From NCBI RefSeq assembly GCF_900205865.1, contig NZ_LT906662.1, positions 434,001 to 498,000 on the forward strand: DNA of 64,000 bases. Direction: 5' to 3'. Positions 46,347 through 55,673 of this stretch are shown in pieces (positions within the stretch are counted from its first letter, which is position 1; every line of letters begins with the position of its first letter). The position numbers and the translations under genes were made by a program. The notes under the pieces were generated by a model. The model was not told where the DNA came from. It saw only the letters and a program-made list of their open reading frames with translations, and searched no databases. This DNA comes from Thermoanaerobacterium sp. RBIITD. Lineage in GTDB: Bacteria > Bacillota > Thermoanaerobacteria > Thermoanaerobacterales > Thermoanaerobacteraceae.

Positions 46347-47377
46347 ATGAATAGAATTTTAAAAGCTCCTGAAATGGTAACTTGGGAAATAACAAGTAAA
46401 TGCAACTTAAAATGCAAACATTGTTCTAATTCTTTAGGAACTGATAACATTTCTGATTTAACTTTAGAAAAATGCAAATTAATTATTGATAAATTATTTG
46501 AAGCTGGTGTGTTTAAAATTAGTATCGAAGGTGGTGAACCTTTTGTCAGAAATGATATTTTTCAAATTTTATCATATTTAAATAAAAAAGGTTATATCCC
46601 TCGCATAACAACAAATGCTACGTTGATTACTGATAATATTGCCAAAGAGTTGTCCAAATATAATATTGGATTAGTGCAAATTAGTTTAGATGGACCAAAT
46701 AAAATAGTTTATTCAGGAATAAGGAGATCAAGAGAAGCTTTTACAAAGGCTTTAAATGGGATTAATAACTTAAAAAAGTATAATATTAAAATATCGATTG
46801 CTATGGTGTTAATGAGAGAGAATATTGATTATATTTTAGATTTGTTAAACTTAGCAAAATCACTAAATGTTGATGCCCTGTTGGTAGAGGTAATAGATCT
46901 TTTTGCCCTACTTCACAACAGCTAAAAAAAGCTTACGAACTTATATTAGATTACGAAAGTAAAAATGGTAATTTAATGATTATAAAACCACAAAAGCTAC
47001 TTTCAGTTTTATTAAAAAATGATAAAGAAAACAATAAAATTAGCTTATTACAATATATTAACCATGAAAATAAAGTAATATGTGAAGCTGGAAACGTGAT
47101 TGCTCATATAAAATCTAATGGCGATGTTACCCCTTGTGTTTATTTTAGAGAGAAAAGCTTTATATGCGGAAATATTCTATGCCAAGATTTTACAGATATT
47201 TGGATAAACTCAAATACGATGAACCAATTTAGGAAATTAGAATCCATTCAAGGTAAATGTAACAAATGTAAAATTTTTAGTACGTGTATGGGCGGCTGCA
47301 GAGCATATGCATATTATACTACAGGCTTTTTAAATGGATTTGATAATAGGTGTTGGAATATTGAGGAGGAGAATTAA
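46347..47377 (+). CDS. Radical SAM/SPASM peptide-modifying enzyme, one frameshift
   Basis: About 343 residues if one T is added to the T5 run at 46900. The first frame (46347-46925) has CNLKCKHC (CX3CX2C, about 18-25), a GGEP motif and LDGPNK. The second frame (readable from 46906; ATG-bounded from 46976) has the SPASM domain with VTPCVYFREK, KCNKCKIFSTCMGGC and a final NRCWN. It is PqqE/sactisynthase-like. It is coupled with a PqqD-like protein and exporter. The break at a homopolymer may be a sequencing error; otherwise the locus is inactive. Confidence 0.8.
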
Positions 47378-47653
47378 TTGAGGTATAAAAAGAATAATTA
47401 TGTTTTTATTAGAAAAGAAAATGATGAAGAGTATTTATTATATAATTCAAAAAAAAATGAGACGTTGTTAATGAATGATATTGGATATATTATTTTCGAG
47501 TTTGCATTAAAATATGAAAATTTAGACGAAATCATTTATAATGTTTGTAAAGTTACAGGAGACGATATAGATTCTGCAAAAGATACAATTAAAAATTTTA
47601 TTGATGAACTTATTGATAAAGAAATAATTATAAAGGTGGAAAAATATGAGTAG
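47378..47653 (+). CDS. PqqD-like RiPP recognition protein
   Basis: 91 residues with the PqqD fold pattern: beta strands YVFIRKENDEEYLLYNSKKN, LLMNDIGYIIFEFALK, then helices ending in FIDELIDKEIII. Such proteins bind a precursor leader peptide and deliver it to the radical SAM enzyme. TTG start after GGAGGAG. It begins directly after the radical SAM stop and overlaps the MFS gene by 8 bp. Confidence 0.8.
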   Translation: MRYKKNNYVFIRKENDEEYLLYNSKKNETLLMNDIGYIIFEFALKYENLDEIIYNVCKVTGDDIDSAKDTIKNFIDELIDKEIIIKVEKYE

Positions 47654-48815
47654 AAATATCTTTCTTTTCATATCATCACAGGTAATTTCTGATATAGGGG
47701 ATTGGATAGATAGAATTGCTGTTTTAACATTAGTGTACAACATTAATAACTCATCTGTAGATATGTCGTTTTTGTCTATTATGATGTTATTGCCCTCATT
47801 AATATTTGGGGTATTTGCCGGGAAAATAGTTGATATTCATAATAAGAAGAAAATTTTAATTTTAGGAGATTTTTTAAGATCTATTTTAGTTTTTTTGATA
47901 CCTTTTTTTAAAGAATATGTTTTTATTATAATTTTTATTGTATCTACTATTTCTATATTCTATGATACAGCTAAAAGTAGCATATTGCCGGAACTAGTTA
48001 AAAAAGATAGATTAAGACAAGTCAATAGTTTAAGCAGTTCATATAGCTCATTAATGATGGTATTAGGACCCTCAATTAGTGGCTTTATTATTTCAAAATT
48101 TGATATTAAATATTGCTTTTATATTGATTCCTTGACATTTCTATTATCTATGATAATGATCTTTTTGATAAAGTTGTATAAATATGAATTCAAAAAAGAT
48201 GTGGAATTGTATCGAACAGAAAAGATTTCATTTATCGAAGGATTAAAGTATATAAATGGCAATCGTATAATTTTCAATACATTAGCAATAAATACGATAG
48301 TTGGATTAGCCGCTGGCATGTTGAATGGATTACTAATCATGTACGTTTATAAATTTTTAAAAACAGATTCGCAAGGATATGGGTCAATTCTTACTTTCAA
48401 AGGGTTAGCAATGATTCTGACTTCACTTGTTTTATATAAATATCTAAAAAATGTGTCGATGGATGCTATTTTTAAATTAGGATTAATAGGGTTAGGAATT
48501 TCTACTACTGTATTTCCACTAAATACGTTATTCATTTTAGCAATTTTGATACAATTTTTTAATGGAATGTTTAATGCATTATATTCCATTTCAAGGACTA
48601 CGATCATACAAGAAAACTGTGATAAACAATACCTTGGGAGGACATTTAGCATGAATACAATGTTAACAAATATAACATCGATTATTTCATTAGCATTTGG
48701 GGGTATTTCAGCAGAATTTTTTGGCGTGAGGGCAGTACTGTTAATAGGCGGTTTTATAGTATTAATTAGCGGATTTGTTGCACGAAATAAAATACATTTA
48801 GAATTAACATCTTAA
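47646..48815 (+). CDS. MFS exporter of the peptide locus
   Basis: 389-residue MFS_3-type permease with about 12 hydrophobic segments. It has SQVISDIGDWIDRIA at the start, motif-A-like FAGKIVDIHNKKK and TAKSSILPELVKKD. Its overlap with the PqqD-like gene suggests it exports or gives immunity to the modified peptide. A relic of a related permease lies at 29480-30045. Confidence 0.82.
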   Translation: MSRNIFLFISSQVISDIGDWIDRIAVLTLVYNINNSSVDMSFLSIMMLLPSLIFGVFAGKIVDIHNKKKILILGDFLRSILVFLIPFFKEYVFIIIFIVSTISIFYDTAKSSILPELVKKDRLRQVNSLSSSYSSLMMVLGPSISGFIISKFDIKYCFYIDSLTFLLSMIMIFLIKLYKYEFKKDVELYRTEKISFIEGLKYINGNRIIFNTLAINTIVGLAAGMLNGLLIMYVYKFLKTDSQGYGSILTFKGLAMILTSLVLYKYLKNVSMDAIFKLGLIGLGISTTVFPLNTLFILAILIQFFNGMFNALYSISRTTIIQENCDKQYLGRTFSMNTMLTNITSIISLAFGGISAEFFGVRAVLLIGGFIVLISGFVARNKIHLELTS

Positions 48816-48822
48816 AAAAACA

Positions 48823-48899
48823 AAAGACTATCTATATGATCTAATGAAATAAAAAATATAAGTTCATTAAATGTTTTATTTTTTATAATAATAGTCTTT
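48823..48899 (+). terminator. Terminator after the peptide operon
   Basis: AAAGACTAT/ATAGTCTTT outer stem with an AT-rich inner stem, 8 bp after the MFS stop. A TATAAT at 48915-48920 starts the next unit. Confidence 0.55.
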
Positions 48900-48974
48900 A
48901 GAAGTCATTTATTGTATAATAGATATTAATTTAAGACTTAAGATAGTATATAAAAAAGAAAGTGGGAAATCTAT

Positions 48975-50270
48975 ATGGAATTTTCAACTCAAGGTGAAAG
49001 GCTAAAGAAAATTAGGAAAATGCTTAAGATGAAACAAAGAGAACTACAGGATAAAAACATTACCAGAGGTTTTATAAGCATGATTGAAAGTGGTAGAAGC
49101 ACCATGAGCAAAGAAACAGCTTCTGCCATTGCAAAGAAACTTAATAAAAGAGCCAAAGAAATTGGCATAAATCTAAATATAGATGGTAAATACCTTTTAA
49201 TGACACCTGCTGAAGAAGCCGAATACTATTGTATCCAAAAATTAAAAGAGATTAACAATGAAGAGGATTTAAGCAAAGTAAATGGATTACTTGAAATTGC
49301 AGAAAAATACGGAAGAAAGCGAGTAAACGCACTGATAAGCATTAAAATTGGCGACATAATGTATAATGCAAATAAATATATAGATGCAATACTAAACTAC
49401 AACAAAGCTCTTGAACTATTGATGATGTATGGATTCAAGGAACAAATACCATACGTTTATAACATGTTAGGCGTTTGCAAGATGAATATAACCGATTATG
49501 CAGAAGCAATATTTTACTTTGATAAAGCCATGAGTTTTGCTGATGAAATAAACGATAAAAGTATAAGAAATAAAGCGATTTATAATATTTCATTATGTTA
49601 TAAACACATTGGCAAATATGATGTTGCAATAGAATATGTTGAGAAATTTCTTAAAGATTGTAATAAATCCCATGAACTTATTAACTATATTTATGCAAGT
49701 TCTATAAAAGCTAATTGCTTTAGGGCGATGGGGTTTCTTGAAAAATCTTTAGACGTATATAAAAATTTACTAAACGATGTTAATGATGAAGATTCAATAG
49801 CAGGATTTATTTACAGCAATATTGGCGAAATTTATGGAGATCTAAATGATTATGAAAAGTCTTTAGAGTATCTTCATAAAGCAGAGAAAATAAGGCGCAG
49901 CAAAGATGAAAAATCATTGTCCCATACACTTATTGAAAAAGCCAATGTGTTGTTTAAAATAGGAAATATCAAAGAATCTATAAGACTCATGGAAGAAGGC
50001 ATTTCGACAGCTAATAAAAACAATGACATAAAATACATTATAATAGGAAATTACAGATTGGCTGATATTTATAAGCAATTAAACGATAGAGAAAAAGCAA
50101 TAAACACATACAATAAAATATTGGAAGTCGCCAAAAATATAAACAGCATAAAAGAATTGCTAAAAATTCATATAAAGCTATCCATATTGTATTTAGAAGA
50201 TGATAATGTAGACAAGTGTAAAAATCATTTGAGTAAGGCTGATAAAATTGTAGAATCAGTGAGACCGTAA
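48975..50270 (+). CDS. HTH-TPR regulator of RRNPP type
   Basis: 431 residues. The N-terminal xre-type HTH (about 5-60) reads RLKKIRKMLKMKQRELQDKN, then RGFISMIESGRSTMS. About eight TPR-like repeats follow (KYIDAILNYNKALELL, DYAEAIFYFDKAMSF, DYEKSLEYLHKAEKI, REKAINTYNKILEVA). This is the PlcR/NprR/Rgg-like plan in which a re-imported peptide binds the TPR domain. It is encoded after the peptide/radical SAM operon and is the likely receptor for the 44-aa propeptide's product. Confidence 0.87.
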   Translation: MEFSTQGERLKKIRKMLKMKQRELQDKNITRGFISMIESGRSTMSKETASAIAKKLNKRAKEIGINLNIDGKYLLMTPAEEAEYYCIQKLKEINNEEDLSKVNGLLEIAEKYGRKRVNALISIKIGDIMYNANKYIDAILNYNKALELLMMYGFKEQIPYVYNMLGVCKMNITDYAEAIFYFDKAMSFADEINDKSIRNKAIYNISLCYKHIGKYDVAIEYVEKFLKDCNKSHELINYIYASSIKANCFRAMGFLEKSLDVYKNLLNDVNDEDSIAGFIYSNIGEIYGDLNDYEKSLEYLHKAEKIRRSKDEKSLSHTLIEKANVLFKIGNIKESIRLMEEGISTANKNNDIKYIIIGNYRLADIYKQLNDREKAINTYNKILEVAKNINSIKELLKIHIKLSILYLEDDNVDKCKNHLSKADKIVESVRP

Positions 50271-50305
50271 TATGTACAAATATTTTGAGGGGATAAATTT
50301 AAAAT

Positions 50306-50368
50306 ATGTCTCCTGAAATTCAGTTATATCAGGCAACAGAAGTTGCCGAAAATACTTATAAATATTAA
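50306..50368 (+). CDS. Possible 20-aa ORF after the regulator
   Basis: ATG after GAGGGGAT but with long spacing. Encodes MSPEIQLYQATEVAENTYKY and ends within the ribosome site of the next small ORF. Weakly supported. Confidence 0.25.
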   Translation: MSPEIQLYQATEVAENTYKY

Positions 50369-50379
50369 AGGAGAAAGAA

Positions 50380-50463
50380 ATGAATATTTTTTGCAATGTG
50401 CAATCTTTTTCTATTAATCTTCTATCAATCGGATATTTTTATAAAGCATCGTTGACTTTGTGA
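50380..50463 (+). CDS. Possible 27-aa peptide
   Basis: ATG 7 bp after AAAGGAG. Hydrophobic peptide starting MNIFCNVQSF. RRNPP systems often have their peptide gene just downstream of the regulator, so this is a second candidate ligand. It shares the tripeptide CNV with the 44-aa propeptide tail, perhaps by chance. Confidence 0.35.
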   Translation: MNIFCNVQSFSINLLSIGYFYKASLTL

Positions 50464-50537
50464 TATCATCGCTGCGCAGAGAGAATTGGGGGATTGATTG
50501 TGAAGAGAAAAATAATATTTTAAGGATGTGAAATAAG

Positions 50538-51844
50538 ATGATAAAATAAATAAGCAATTTGTCTTTGTTTGGTTTGCTGAATTAACATCTATTCTTGGAT
50601 GTGGTTTAACAGACTTTGGACTAAGTGTATGGATATATGAGAAAACAGGCAAAGCTACACCATTGGCTATTTCTATTCTTTTTTCAGTATTGCCTGCAAT
50701 ATTTCTTTCGCAGATTGCAGGTTTTGTTGCTGATAAGTTTAATACAAAAAGGGTAGTTATATTCTTTAATACAGGAGCTGCTATTGTGTCTTTCGCTTTT
50801 ATTTTTCTTTTAAGAAATAACTATTTTAACTTATTTGTTACTTACATAATTATTTTGTTGATTGCAGCATTTAATCTGTTTGAGAGTGCTGCCGTGCAAT
50901 CGTCAATTGTGTACATTGTAGACAAAGAAAATCCGAAAACAGCTAATGGTATGAATCAAGTAAGTGATTCCTTAAATAATTTATTGACACCTGTAATTGC
51001 AGGTATTTTATATACATTTATAGGATTACAGGGAACCATTATAATTGATCTGGTGACATATGTCATCTCAATGGCTATCTGGCTCATTTTCCCTGCAAAA
51101 ATATTTAATAAGGAATTTGAGAGTGAAAAGGCGAGGGAAGGCAAATGGAATTGGAATCAATTTATTAATAATTTGAATGATGGTTTTAAATTTATTTTTG
51201 CAAGAAAAGGACTTACATTATTGGTATTTCTCTTTGCAATTGCTAATTTCCTGAATAATCTTGCTGTTGTACACATTATTCCTTTAATGCTTTCAATTGG
51301 AAACAGCACTCAATTAGGTATTGTTCAGACATTTGGCGGAATTGGCATGTTTATTGGTAGTTTCATTGCCACATTACATAAAAGTGATGCTTCCTACACA
51401 AAAACGATAAAGAGCTGTATTCTTAGTGCGTCAGTTTTCTTACTTTTAATAGGAATTCGGGCATCGTTTATTGCCGTATCGCTTTGCAGGATGCTATTTT
51501 TGCTATTTATTCCGATTTCAAATGTGGCTGCGGGGACACTTTGGCAGTTAAAAACGCCTAAGGAACTGCAAGGACGTGTTTATACAGCAAGATCCATGAT
51601 TATTCGTTGTATTATGCCTGTGGCATATCTTATTGTAGGTCCTATTACAGATGTTGGCTTCAAAAACCTTCTTACTGTAGACAACAGATTCATTATTGTT
51701 ATTAAGAATCTATTAGGTGTAAGTGCGTTGAATTATCGATTGGTATTTATTCTATCTGGAATTACATTGTTTATTGTTGCATATTCCTTTTTTAAAAATA
51801 AATCTTTATCGTATATAGATAAATTGCCAGATTATGCAAAATAA
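50538..51844 (+). CDS. MFS transporter, start codon frameshifted
   Basis: About 435 residues if one A is added to the A4 run at 50545; the start then reads MIKINKQFVFVWFAELTSIL, the usual MFS_3 N-terminus. As given, the only start codon in the main frame is a TTG at 50663, which would cut off the first two helices. A macrolide-efflux-like permease with GFVADKFNTKR (motif A). AAGGATG precedes the ATG. The break is probably a sequencing error. Confidence 0.72.
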
Positions 51845-52340
51845 AATCATCTTGTTAAACTAAATTTGATTATTGATATAAAACTAATGATAGATTTTTG
51901 GGATAAAACACTGTAAAAGACTGCTATGAAGATTGCTAATGATTTGTTAATTATATGCTAATGCAGAATTCAAATAGTTGTACAAAACAAAATATAAAAG
52001 TAGTAAACGTATGAAAACAGTCGGACATGGTAAAATAATTTCCACATGTTAAACTTCTTTTGTGGAAGATACTGCAAATAAATTAGGCATAATACCAAGA
52101 ACCGTTCTTCAAGAAATTCAAATAGCCGAAAAAAGGTGGCAAAGTTAAAGAAATAATTGAAAAACATACCTATACACCAAAACAGACTTACTTGAACAGC
52201 AAGAATAGGCGACAGTACAAAATAAAAAGGTTACAAAAAAAAATATTGCAAACAAGTTGATAATAATATGATCCAATTTAAAACCGTAATCAAAAATGGT
52301 ATATGCCATAGAGCATATACCTTCAAATATGCTTTCTTAC
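51845..52340 (+). pseudogene. ParB-like gene remnant in a degraded stretch
   Basis: 52051-52148 reads TSFVEDTANKLGIIPRTVLQ then EIQIAEK, the HTH of ParB/phage-type proteins. Further pieces follow in other frames to about 52260. No start or end is intact. Other bases in this gap are AT-rich and show no gene. Confidence 0.5.
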
Positions 52341-52343
52341 TGA

Positions 52344-52368
52344 TGCACCCGACAGGATTTGAATCTGT
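52344..52368 (-). repeat. tRNA T-arm/acceptor remnant
   Basis: GCACCCG then ACAGG-ATTTGAA-TCTGT on the plus strand is the 3' acceptor strand and T-arm of a tRNA, perhaps tRNA-Arg. The other half is missing. It may be the attachment scar of another element nested here. Confidence 0.45.
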
Positions 52369-52568
52369 GTTTTTTTGAATAGTATTACAGGAATAACAAT
52401 AATTGATAATATGAATTCAAAAACTAAATGTACAATAATTTTTTACCAAAATCATTTTTCTCATCAATAATTTTCATCCCTTTCATTCCGTTCAGATAAC
52501 AAAAGGTTCATTTTTACTTATAATTTCACTCACGTACATAATTAAAAGCACCATGCAATTTAAAGATG

Positions 52569-52733
52569 TTAATTATTACTTTCAACAAATCTTTTTAATT
52601 CTGTTTCAGATATGCGCCATAAATCACCTACTTTGATAGCTTTAAGTTTACCTTCACGTATCCACTTGTAAACGGTATTTATTTTTACTTTAAATTTTTC
52701 CGCTATCTCCTGCGGCGTATAGTAATTATCCAT
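52569..52733 (-). CDS. Excisionase-family HTH protein
   Basis: 54 residues: YYTPQEIAEKFKVKINTVYK then WIREGKLKAIKVGDLWRISE, the helix_turn_helix excisionase (MerR/AlpA-like) family at normal length. The start at 52733 follows AGAGGTGAT. It is divergent from the integrase, a usual arrangement for directionality control. Confidence 0.85.
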   Translation of the reverse strand: MDNYYTPQEIAEKFKVKINTVYKWIREGKLKAIKVGDLWRISETELKRFVESNN

Positions 52734-52812
52734 AGTATCACCTCTGTAATAGTATATTAGCATAAATAATAGTAGGTATCAATAGAAATTAAAAAATTTT
52801 CAAAAAAATATA

Positions 52813-52841
52813 TTGACTTCATAAATAAATCGTATTATATT
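52813..52841 (+). promoter_or_regulatory. Integrase promoter and AT-rich repeats
   Basis: TTGACT, a 17-bp spacer and TATATT. The following 60 bp hold several AAATAAT-type direct repeats (52842-52900), possible binding sites for the excisionase or integrase. Confidence 0.6.
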
Positions 52842-52912
52842 AAATAATGATAAATAATATTAAATACCATTATATAATATCAAATAATATTATAGTATTG
52901 GAGGTAATAGAA

Positions 52913-53021
52913 ATGAAAAATAAAATTTATAGATGATATAAATTCATTAACAAAAAAATTTGTAATTTATGATAAAACCATAAAAATAATTTGGATATTT
53001 AAAAGATTAAAAATACTATAG
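52913..53021 (+). CDS. Small ORF before the integrase, frameshifted in an A run
   Basis: GGAGGT precedes the ATG. As written it stops after 7 codons. Removing one A from the A5 run gives about 35 codons (KFIDDINSLTKKFVIYDKTI onward). Unknown; likely a small element protein. Confidence 0.35.
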
Positions 53022-53057
53022 AAAAATTACAGATAAATTTCTAAGGAGGTTTTGTAT

Positions 53058-54271
53058 ATGAGGCAACGTGGAAGTATTAGAGAAATGTGTGAAGGAAGAT
53101 TTCGCATAGCAATATATCTAGGTATTGATACTAATGGAAAACGCAAATATTATTATGAAACAATACATTGCAGCAACAAGAAAGAGGCGCAAAAATATTT
53201 AACACAAAAATTGAACGAGATAGACAATGGCGCTTTTATCAAACCTGTAAATATGACATTAAGAGAATACCTTGACGAATGGGAAGAAAATACTTTAAAA
53301 GCACGTGTAAGGCCAAAAACATATAAAAGCTATAAACAGCTTATAGAACTTTATATTAAGCCTCATTTGGAAAATTTTAAAATTAAAGATATAAACTCTC
53401 TACTAATACAAAATATGTACACAGCTATGATAACCAAAGGTCTTTCACCAAGAACTGTCAGATCTACACATACAGTTTTAAAAAATGCATTAAATCAGGC
53501 TATTAAATGGCAGATAATGAAAACTAATCCATGTGACAATGTCGATCTACCAAAGCAAGCACGATGAGAAATGAAAGTGTTAACGCCAGAGCAAGCCAAA
53601 AAGTTTTTAGAAGCTTGTGCTTATAACAGATGGGGTGTATTGTTTGAACTACTTTTAACATCAGGTATGAGACCAGAAGAAGCACTTGGTCTTAAATGGG
53701 AAGATGTAGATTTCAAAAATAATCGTATCCACGTTAAAAGAGTCTTAACAAGGACAAAAGAAGGATGGAATCTTGAAGAACCAAAAACATCAAAAAGTAG
53801 AAGAACCATACCTCTTCCAAAAGAAGTAATAAAAAGTCTCAAAGAACATAAGAAAAATCAGGCTGAAGAAAAACTTAAAGCAAAAGAAACTTTAAATTAC
53901 GATAAAGATAAGGAAAAATTTACGTCAGAAGAATTGAAAGAAAAATTAAATGATCCAAAAATATATGTAGATTACGGATTTGTATTTGCCTCACAGAACG
54001 GTAGTCCACTAGAAGAAAGAAATGTATCACGATATTTTAAAGAACTTCTCAAAAAAGAAAATTTGCCTGATATAAGATTGTACGACTTAAGGCATACATG
54101 TGCCACTCTCTTATTGGCAGCAGGTGAAAATCCAAAAGTAGTTAAAATCCAAAAGTAGTTAGTGAAAGATTAGGACATGCCAGTATTACATTAACGCTTG
54201 ACACTTATTCTCATGTACTACCAGACATGCAGAAACAGGCAACAGATAAGCTTGAAAAAATGTTGTTTTAA
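53058..54271 (+). pseudogene. int: Element integrase (tyrosine recombinase), broken twice
   Basis: Tn916/phage-type integrase of about 400 residues: N-terminal arm-binding domain (RQRGSIREMCEGRFR), core-binding domain (TLREYLDEWEENTLKARV), catalytic domain with SGMRPEEALGL, YDLRHTCATLL, ERLGHASI and DTYSHV (nucleophile Tyr). An in-frame TGA at 53565 splits it after the core-binding domain. A 17-bp exact tandem duplication (54127-54143, 54144-54160) then shifts the frame before the LGH box. The start at 53058 follows AAGGAGGT. Located next to its tRNA target. Probably inactive now. Confidence 0.88.
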
Positions 54272-54272
54272 T

Positions 54273-54293
54273 TTCGCATACATTTCGCATACA
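54273..54293. repeat. Right arm-type double repeat
   Basis: Identical 21 bp to 37388-37408 (two TTCGCATACA units), between the integrase stop and the right attachment repeat. Confidence 0.6.
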
Positions 54294-54297
54294 AAAA

Positions 54298-54325
54298 GGG
54301 TATCGATAAAATATCGATACCCTTT
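54298..54325 (+). terminator. Integrase terminator
   Basis: Perfect 10-bp stem GGGTATCGAT/ATCGATACCC with AAAAT loop and a following T run. Confidence 0.88.
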
Positions 54326-54340
54326 AATTGGCTTAAATAC

Positions 54341-54416
<76 letters not shown>

Positions 54417-54424
54417 ACGTTTTT

Positions 54425-54500
54425 TGGAGCGGACAACGAGACTCGAACTCGCGACCCTCACCTTGGCAAGGTGATGCTCTACCAACTGAGCTATGTCCGC
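54425..54500 (-). tRNA. tRNA-Gly(GCC)
   Basis: Acceptor GCGGACA/TGTCCGC, anticodon stem CACCT around TTGCCAA-type loop (GCC), CCA encoded. Second gene of the cluster. Confidence 0.95.
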
Positions 54501-54508
54501 ATAGTAAA

Positions 54509-54594
54509 TGGTGCGGGAGAAGGGACTTGAACCCATATGCCTTTTGGGCACTAGAACCTGAATCTAGCGCGTCTGCCAATTCCGCCACTCCCGC
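54509..54594 (-). tRNA. tRNA-Leu(CAG)
   Basis: Class II tRNA with long variable arm. Acceptor GCGGGAG/CTCCCGC, anticodon loop TTCAGGT (CAG), T-loop GTTCAAGTC, CCA encoded. Confidence 0.95.
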
Positions 54595-54650
54595 ATTTAC
54601 GCCAGATTCTTCACCATCAAAACTTAACATTACAATATTATTATTTTATA

Positions 54651-54726
54651 TGGTGACCCATCCGCGATTCGAACGCGGGACACCCTGCTTAAAAGGCAGG
54701 TGCTCTGCCGACTGAGCTAATGGGTC
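54651..54726 (-). tRNA. tRNA-Lys(TTT)
   Basis: Acceptor GACCCAT/ATGGGTC, anticodon stem CTGCC/GGCAG-type with TTT anticodon, T-loop GTTCGAATC, CCA encoded. Confidence 0.95.
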
Positions 54727-54733
54727 ATAATAA

Positions 54734-54809
54734 TGGCTGGGATGGCAGGATTCGAACCTACGAACTGCCAGAGTCAAAGTCTGGTGCCTTACCACTTGGC
54801 TACATCCCA
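54734..54809 (-). tRNA. tRNA-Gln(TTG)
   Basis: Acceptor TGGGATG/CATCCCA, anticodon stem CAGAC with TTG anticodon, T-loop GTTCGAATC, CCA encoded. Confidence 0.95.
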
Positions 54810-54813
54810 TCAA

Positions 54814-54890
54814 TGGGGTGGGTAGTGGGATTCGAACCCACGACCTCCAGAGCCACAATCTGGCGCTCTAGCCAACTGAACTATACCCAC
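54814..54890 (-). tRNA. tRNA-His(GTG)
   Basis: Acceptor GTGGGTA/TACCCAC with an extra 5' G typical of tRNA-His encoded next to it. Anticodon GTG in CAGATTGTGGCTCTG, CCA encoded. Confidence 0.95.
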
Positions 54891-54909
54891 CATAATAAAT
54901 CAGAAAAAA

Positions 54910-54986
<77 letters not shown>

Positions 54987-54990
54987 ATAT

Positions 54991-55064
54991 TGGAGCGGGT
55001 GATGGGAATCGAACCCACGTAGCTAGCTTGGAAGGCTAGAACTCTACCATTGAGCTACACCCGC
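54991..55064 (-). tRNA. tRNA-Gly(TCC)
   Basis: Acceptor GCGGGTG/CACCCGC, anticodon TCC in TAGCCTTCCAAGCTA, T-loop GTTCGATTC, CCA encoded. First gene in transcription order of the cluster; all eight are on the minus strand with 5-57 bp gaps. Confidence 0.95.
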
Positions 55065-55151
55065 ATATGCAGTTGTCACACGCTTTCTGCCTCATTGCTC
55101 TGACAGTTTTAAATTATATCAGGAATATTTATCTTTGTCAACACCTAATAT

Positions 55152-55673
55152 TTAATTTTTTGCGCCGCTTCTTTTCTTTTCAATAGAAAATCCCATTTCA
55201 TCTATGTTTAAAATCTGCGGTACTATAATGCCATTTTCAATATTTACTATTGATATGGTCCTAAAAGAGCCCTCTCTCGGCATTGATGGGCTTCCAGGAT
55301 TTAAAACAAGTACATCGTGATGATTTTGGACTACAGGCACATGTGTATGCCCAAAAAACACCGCATCAACACCAAGCTCCCTCGCTTTTTCTAATATAAT
55401 ATTATTATCAAATTTTACATAATACCTATGACCATGTGTCAATAATATCTTTTTTCCGTCTAACTCTATTATCTTTTCATATTTATCCCCATCACCGAAA
55501 TCGCAATTTCCATATACATATTCCGTAGGAACACCAAATTCTTTACTTAAACTTATTGCATCCCTATAATAATCGCCAAGGTGTACTATATAATCAATGT
55601 TTTTGATATTCTTTAGAATATTTCTTACCGATTGTATCATTCCATGTGTGTCGCTTGTTACGAATAACCTCAT
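55152..55673 (-). CDS. YfcE/MJ0936-type phosphodiesterase
   Basis: 173-residue calcineurin-like metallophosphoesterase. Metal ligands are in FVTSDTHGM (Asp/His), HLGDYYRD, YGNCDFGD, LTHGHRYYV and FGHTHVP. The family hydrolyses phosphodiesters in vitro, and the cellular substrate is unknown. It overlaps rdgB by 4 bp (stop/start), so it is the last gene of rph-rdgB-yfcE. Confidence 0.92.
   Translation of the reverse strand: MRLFVTSDTHGMIQSVRNILKNIKNIDYIVHLGDYYRDAISLSKEFGVPTEYVYGNCDFGDGDKYEKIIELDGKKILLTHGHRYYVKFDNNIILEKARELGVDAVFFGHTHVPVVQNHHDVLVLNPGSPSMPREGSFRTISIVNIENGIIVPQILNIDEMGFSIEKKRSGAKN

Noticed and set aside
46895-46980. Programmed -1 frameshift in the radical SAM gene
   Set aside because: The run CTTTTTG allows slippage, but no stimulatory hairpin or pseudoknot was seen just downstream, and other genes show the same one-base errors at homopolymers.
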